A stretch of DNA of 64,000 bases from Gaeumannomyces sp. JS-464. Taxonomy: Eukaryota; Ascomycota; Sordariomycetes; Magnaporthales; Magnaporthaceae. Location: NCBI GenBank assembly GCA_002197995.1, contig NGZR01000003.1, forward strand, positions 1,612,001-1,676,000, given 5' to 3'. Of this stretch, positions 58,901 through 64,000 are shown in pieces. Every line of letters begins with the position of its first letter. Position 1 is the first letter of the stretch. The notes beneath the pieces are model-generated. The model was given only the letters and a program-made list of their open reading frames with translations, was not told the DNA's origin and did not search any database. A program made the position numbers and the translations under genes.

Positions 58901-61900
58901 CACGTTTGGCTACGATGAGTCCGAACCGCAACAAGAGGTCGTGGTCGGCGGCCCCCGCAAATTCCAGGGGAAGAGCCTGGTGGCAATAACCGCTCCAGCC
59001 AAGACATCAAGCAGGCTCTCCCGCAAGGTCACCAAGAAATCGGTCGAGGCTGAGACAAGTCCCCAGGCGGCTGTAACAGCGGAAAAGGAAGTCGCCAACC
59101 GAATTGATGTAAGCATGGCCGAGCCGCCATCGGCTGATGGGTCGGGTCTTGCGGTTAACGACGGCGCCGTCACAGAGAACGCCGAGACGAGCGAGCCCGC
59201 GCCAGTAACCGACGAAACCAACGGCAAAGCGCCCGAGCAAAACGACCAAGAAACGCCCCAGCAAGTTATTGGTCCAGACGGGCTCCCGGTGTTCGTCCTA
59301 CCAGTCTGCAACAACCCCAAAGTATTGCCCTCGTCCCACCGGAGCATGACGGTCATCATGTACTTGATCGAAGCAAACGGCGGCGTCTTTCCAGGCGACA
59401 AGGGCCTTTGGTTTGCTGTTTTGCCATGCATCTCAAGCATTTTCCAGAGGAGAGCGCTCCGAGCTTGCGCTCCGTCCAGGCCCTGAGCAAGACCCTGGAG
59501 AGGCGCAAGAGCTTGCGTATACAGACATACGCCTGGAGAGACCTGAAAGGGTCAAGCTCCTCCCTTAGTCTGGTGATCAAATCCGATGTCCCCGACACAA
59601 GCCCGCTCATCCCCGAAGTCAAGGAGAAAATCCAAGCCGTCTATCCAGAGCCCTATGTCCCGCCGCTGTTTGCGCCTTCTCCAGAAGTCAGGGCCTATGC
59701 TCGAGGTTAAAATCCAAGAGGAGATTGCGCGCATGAACGGCCGATCCAAGAGGAAGCTACCCGGGGAGGTCGAGGTCCTGAAGGCTCCGTTCTACGAAGT
59801 GGCCAGGACCGTCCGTCTCGTCCGCCAGGAGCTTTCGGACCACGAGCCCGACGAGGCTGGGCCTATCAATTGGAGCAGCAGATTTTCCATGGGACCACCC
59901 GATGGCCCAGGCGACAGGAGTGCCTGGCTCGCCTCCCGACTTGTCCGCCTCTCGGGCGTGGGCGTGGGCCGTCGACGGCGGAGGTTGTTACCAGACTTGA
60001 GGCCACGAAAATACCGGAGACTTGAGCACTCAAAAATCCAGGCCTCAACACCTTGCCTCGATCCTTTTTCACCTGCTACGATGCGACCAAGGAAGGTATC
60101 TGCATGCCGCCAGTTCGGTTTTTGCCGCCACTTTCTATGTCAGGCTTCTCGCAAGGCGATTACGAGACTGATTCGGAATCAACTTCGGGCAACGATTCTA
60201 CCCCCGACGGCGACTCTCCTAGTGCTCAGGTCCACGAGGAATCAGCAGAATCTGGTGCTGCCTCCGCGACTGCAGCTCCTTCATCCGACCTGGCAAGGGA
60301 TGCTGTCCAGTGCTCCTTTGCTGATTTTACATCGCTCCATGGTTTGGCCGACTCGGGCAAAATCTGGCCAGCTCTGGATGAGACGTACTTCCGTGACCAT
60401 GATGGAAGTTTCACCATGCAAGATGACTTTGAGCCTGACAAGAAGCTCATTCTCTCGCAGCACATGCCAGGAGACTTGGAAGAGATGCCCCACAAGGACA
60501 AGTACAAATTGGACGAGTGGCGCGATCCCTACTGGGCCGAGTTTGCTTGGCATGTCGAGTCCTGTCGCGAATGGGAGCTTACAGAGGATGTGTCGTATCT
60601 CCTCCAGTCATCTCGCCTGTCCCCGAATACAGGTTCCTCAACTTTACCATCAACCCCGGCGTCATGAAGGTGGACCAGAGCCTTCCGAAGCCAGATCACA
60701 GTGCGCTGAAATGGGTCCAAGGTAACCAGTTCACCATCAACTCCCTGCCATACTTTACTCTGTCGGAAGAAGTCGAGCGATACGAAAGGTCTGCCACAGG
60801 AATCAGGCATCACCATCTTCTCTTTTCACAGCGACGTGGACGTGGTGGAAGAGGCGGGGCATGGGGAGAGGCGGCAGCAGAGGCGGCGCGCGGGGCCGGT
60901 TTGGTCCTGTCGGCCATGGCCACGGAGGCGCCTTCGGTAGTGAGCACCGGAGCAGAGGCTATGGTGGCGGTCGGCGTCCTCGGGCGCAAGGCTTCATAGG
61001 GTGCCACAGTTCAAGAAGGTTCGGGAGCTATCGGCATTTCCACACGCCCAAGAGGACTACTTTGAGAACCAGACCGCGGTGTCTGACGATATCGACTGGT
61101 CTACCCACGATACTCGCATTGCCGCCTTTGTCGTGGTTAGGACCCTTCTGGGCGGAGTCGACAAGACCATCGACTGGGGAGTCATGATGCGGTTGTTCCC
61201 GGATACGCGACTCTCGGCCCTGAGAAAGTTCTGGACCGAGGCCAGGAAGGTGAGGGGCTACTACATTGAGGTGACGACGGAGAAGTTCCAGGATGCATAC
61301 CTCGCCGCATACGAGAGAGAGGAGCTCCCGCCCTTGAACTACGACGATGTGCTGGCCTACGACTGGAGGGGCCTTGTCAGGTGGACAGTCACGACGGTGA
61401 TTCGGCAGGTCGTCCGTCTCCCAACAACGAGAAGCCGCCTGGAGCAGGAATACCTGGTAAATGAGAGGGCATACAAGCCGCTCGAGTGGCGCGACACGTA
61501 CTTTCACTTCCAGCGCTCGGTCTGGAAGAGATTCCAAGACGCTACGTCGGAGCCGGCAGCTATACTAGCTGTGGCGCGCAGCGACAAGGAACGACTCTCG
61601 TCGTCGGTGGAGGAGATGATCGCAACCACCTGGATCCGCGCCCTGTGCTCGACTCCGCGTGAGCTATACTCGCCCACCTCGATAAAGGAAAAGGTACAAA
61701 CCCTTGGCATCGAGAGCGACGAGGACCTCGGCCGGCTCCTTGAGAACGTCATCTTCCAGCTCCAGGCCCGGCGCGTCATCTGCAAAAGCAAGGCTTCTGC
61801 CTTCAGGAGCGGCCGGCCGTACAGGTACACCAAGCACTTCTCGGAAGCGCTCAAGAAGTCGTCGCAGGCGAGCAAGTTCGTGCAGGCGGCCGCCTACAAG

Positions 61901-62563
61901 CGCCGGCTCGACGCCCTGTTCCGCCGCGGCGGCGGGGCCATGGACTTCCCCTACGCGCCCGATGACGGCGCCGTCATGGCCATCTTCAACCTACAGGCCA
62001 ACGGCCGCGTCCGCGTCGAGCCCGTCGACGCCCCCGACATCCCCATGGGCTTCGAGCCGGGCAACTACGAGACGCGCAAGTACTCAAAGGACCTCTACAC
62101 CTTTGGCCTCCGCGTCGCGCCCACGGACCGCTACGTCTGCGACGACGACATCCCCGTCCTGGCCGCGGCCGGCCGCACGCCGCCGCCCGGCGCGGGCCCG
62201 CGCGGCGAGCTGCCGACGTGGTGCGACTTCCTGGCGCGCCCCGACGCGGGCCGCTGGGCCGCGGTCGCCGGGGCCGTCTTCTTCGCGCTGGCCACGAGGG
62301 GCTCCATGGACGCGGAGCGCACGAGCGAGGCGCTCAAGCCGCTGACTGAGCTCTTTGACGTGCAGGCCGTCATGGACTGGGGGCTGGCGGTCGGCATCCT
62401 GGGCGAGCTTGTCGGCGGCGGTGGCGGTGGCGGTGGCGTCTGCGTCGAGGAGTGGTGGTGGCTGGCCGTGGCCCGGCTGTTTGAGGCCGGTAATGCCGGC
62501 GCAAGTGGCCCTGAGGCCGAGTCGGAGAGCAGGCGTGTGGGGGCGGCGCCGTCTACGGTGTGA
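55988..62563 (+). CDS. TFC3: TFIIIC largest subunit Tfc3 (B-block binding), frameshifted
   Basis: Tau-138-type subunit of TFIIIC that binds the B box of tRNA genes and recruits TFIIIB. Exon 1 (55988-56054) codes MAGGVDSLIEWCVREISFS. An 88-base intron (56055-56142) joins to GFTPQSFLAAVRNFLGG. The B-block winged-helix region follows: IPPLHWKLLVVLASCHQHGA and LADQGYLVKRTVVLRG. A second helical domain contains TVDLKNKLGIHGVRWQMK. An acidic and Pro/Glu-rich linker leads to a single C2HC-type finger (FKCEQCGATYKNREGLRYH, about 58765-58845). The C-terminal half includes DDIDWSTHDTRIAAFVVVRT, FPDTRLSALRKFWTEARKV and FRSGRPYRYTKHFSEALKK, ending with a Gly-rich run. Total about 2,100 residues. The frame changes at least seven times (near 56440, 57700, 59430, 59705, 59900-60050, 60640 and 60830-60990) without splice signals. 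Confidence 0.85.
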
Positions 62564-63129
62564 GCGTGCAGACGATGGGGTGAATGAAGAAACCGGCATT
62601 GACACATTCATGTAGATTTTCTAGGGGCTTACTACGTACGCTCTTATTTCCTTTCTTGTCTTCCACCTTTTCACCTCTTTTCACCTTCATTGAAGAGCAA
62701 ACCACGCTAATATCCGAGATGGATCGCACGTTTAGAGTTTTAAAACGCAGCTCGATCATCGTAATAGCGGAGAAGGCTTGTAGGGTATGTTTATTACATG
62801 TACTGTTCCGTTGATCGTATGGTAGGCTTGGACGTCGCGAGTTGCGATTATCGAGACCGTGAGGGCTACTATATGTCGATTTTATGTGATTGATATCCAC
62901 AAAACGTAGTCCACCCATCCTCTACTTCCCCTGCCTGGTTTTCAGGGGTTGTTGTAATTCCAAGAATGTGCCTAAAGAGGCTCCCACCCCCTTTGACGCC
63001 TCGAGACTCGCTAACAAACTCCCCAAAAACGCCTTTATAGCCCGTGGGAATAATACCAGAAGAAAATGTGCCGGTAAACAAAGACGGAAGTAAAAGAGCA
63101 AAGTGGCGAAATGCCCAAACTCGCCGCCC
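62564..63129. other. Convergent 3' region, no gene seen
   Basis: 3' flanks of TFC3 (+) and the E2 gene (-). AT-rich; no coding region recognised. Confidence 0.45.
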
Positions 63130-64000
63130 TCAGACCATCAAGACCTTGAGGAACATGGCGACGAGCATGACGCTGACGACGGCGATGGCCCTATCAACCC
63201 AGACAGGCACGCCGTCGGCCGATGTCCTGTACTGGCCCCGCGCCGCCTGGGCCAACGGCGCGCCTGCTGCTGGTGCTGGTGCTGCTGCTGCTGCTGCTGC
63301 TGGTCGCTGTGGCCGGTGAATGGGCGCCAGGGGCACGGTCCTGGTGGGTTGGGGCTGCTGCTGCGGCGCGACAGTCTGGACGAACCCCTCGGCCAGCTCT
63401 GCCACCTCTGGATCCTCGGGCGTAGGAGCACCAGCACCGGCAGCAGCAGGCGCCGGCTTCTTGCCCATCTCGTCGCGCCAGCCCATCTTCAGCTCGGCGG
63501 GGACCTCGACCTCTGCAGCGGCCGCGCCGCCGGCGTGCTCGGCGGCGGCGGCCTCGGCCTCGGCGATGATGTCGGCGTTGGACCGGCCGCCGCAGGCGGC
63601 GCAGCGAAAGGCGCGCGACTCTGCGGCGAGGCGGCGGCGGACGGCGTCGGTGGTCTCGAGGCCGCCGAGCTGGCCGCGCGGGTCCGTCTCCATGAAGGAG
63701 CGGAGGGCGACGAGGGCGGTGCGGACGCCCCAGGCGGGCTGCCAGGTCTCCTCGTGGTGGCCCGAGATGCTCAGGCAGATCTCGCGGTTGGCCTCGAACC
63801 GGCCCGACGGGGTCACGAAGCGGAAGGAGGGCGGGCGCAGCGGGTAGGTGGGCGGGAGCACGATGCGGCCGTGGTACAGGCCGTCGGCGTAGACCGAGTC
63901 CGGGGGCCCCTTGAGGGTGAAGTGCCACTCGAACAGGTCCGACTCGAGCGGGGTCGCTGTGTAGTCGGGCGAGGGCGAGGCGGACAGCTCTTGGGCTTCG
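63130..64000 (-). CDS. UBE2J/Ubc6-type tail-anchored ubiquitin-conjugating enzyme, partial
   Basis: E2 enzyme of ER-associated degradation. Only the last 290 residues are in the window; the start lies beyond the right edge. The UBC fold is clear: DLFEWHFTLKGPPDSVYADG, LYHGRIVLPPTYPLRPPSF and the active-site region EICLSISGHHEETWQPAWG. The catalytic Cys is in EICLS; the non-canonical HPN replacement and long loop are typical of the J class. VRTALVALRSFMETDPRGQL follows. A long low-complexity Ala/Pro/Gln linker (with a GCA/CAG repeat near 63265-63300) leads to a C-terminal membrane anchor, VDRAIAVVSVMLVAMFLKVL. The frame is clean over the visible part. UBE2J1 and Ubc6 orthologues cannot be told apart here, though the linker length favours UBE2J1. 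Confidence 0.93.
   Translation of the reverse strand, partial: EAQELSASPSPDYTATPLESDLFEWHFTLKGPPDSVYADGLYHGRIVLPPTYPLRPPSFRFVTPSGRFEANREICLSISGHHEETWQPAWGVRTALVALRSFMETDPRGQLGGLETTDAVRRRLAAESRAFRCAACGGRSNADIIAEAEAAAAEHAGGAAAAEVEVPAELKMGWRDEMGKKPAPAAAGAGAPTPEDPEVAELAEGFVQTVAPQQQPQPTRTVPLAPIHRPQRPAAAAAAAPAPAAGAPLAQAARGQYRTSADGVPVWVDRAIAVVSVMLVAMFLKVLMV
63265..63301 (-). repeat. Trinucleotide repeat coding poly-Ala
   Basis: TGC/GCA-type repeat in the linker between the UBC fold and the membrane anchor of the E2 enzyme. Confidence 0.8.

Noticed and set aside
472..62563. Programmed ribosomal frameshifting as a general mechanism in this organism
   Set aside because: The breaks share no slippery motif, occur in both directions, and are concentrated in some genes and absent in others; assembly error is simpler.

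Overview
This window looks like nuclear DNA of a filamentous ascomycete, most likely a Sordariomycete (Sordariales-like). The genes are GC-rich and carry short GT-AG introns of about 62-172 bases, often with a CTAAC or CTGAC branch site. The families are typical of moulds: SamB/Mub1, HET-domain proteins, SAT4/rhodopsin-like membrane proteins, cyanase and a CAAX lipopeptide pheromone. The placement is inferred from gene content and intron style, not from a database search.

Layout, left to right. 0.5-1.8 kb (-): urease accessory protein UreD. 2.6-4.5 kb (+): RNA polymerase III subunit RPC4. 5.0-7.0 kb (-): six-exon SAT4/rhodopsin-family membrane protein. 7.0-9.9 kb: no gene seen. 9.9-12.1 kb (-): two unrecognised genes. 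13.9-15.6 kb (-): glutamine amidotransferase Dug3. 16.9-19.8 kb (+): mitochondrial dynamin Mgm1, riddled with indels. 20.6-22.3 kb (-): zinc transporter subunit Zrg17. 23.4-24.7 kb (+): conserved two-helix membrane protein. 24.7-29.7 kb: gene desert. 29.7-31.6 kb (+): MYND protein SamB/Mub1. 33.5-35.1 kb (-): nucleolar Ebp2. 35.9 kb: candidate structured Pol III RNA. 36.8 kb (-): 22-residue pheromone precursor ending in CTVM. 37.6-38.2 kb (-): cyanase. 38.9-40.4 kb (-): Aim6-like protein. 40.4-51.6 kb: accessory stretch with a damaged multi-pass protein, an unrecognised coiled-coil protein and two head-to-head HET genes, one degenerate. 52.1-53.7 kb (-): cytosolic tyrosyl-tRNA synthetase. 54.1-55.2 kb (+): basic, probably nucleolar protein. 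56.0-62.6 kb (+): TFIIIC subunit Tfc3. 63.1 kb to the right edge (-): UBE2J/Ubc6-type E2, cut by the window end.

Most genes are unlinked housekeeping functions and form no cluster. Three things stand out: the very short pheromone gene, the nested-helix RNA locus with A- and B-box-like motifs, and the paired HET genes. In the degenerate HET gene the conserved PSWSW motif reads PS*S*, with both changes in the CpA-to-TpA context favoured by RIP.

A general warning applies. Many conserved single-copy genes (UreD, SAT4 protein, Dug3, Mgm1, SamB, Ebp2, Tfc3 and others) carry one-base frameshifts not explained by introns, several of them at homopolymers. Uncorrected assembly indels are the simplest explanation. 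Gene ends are given for the whole locus, and the reading frame changes where noted.
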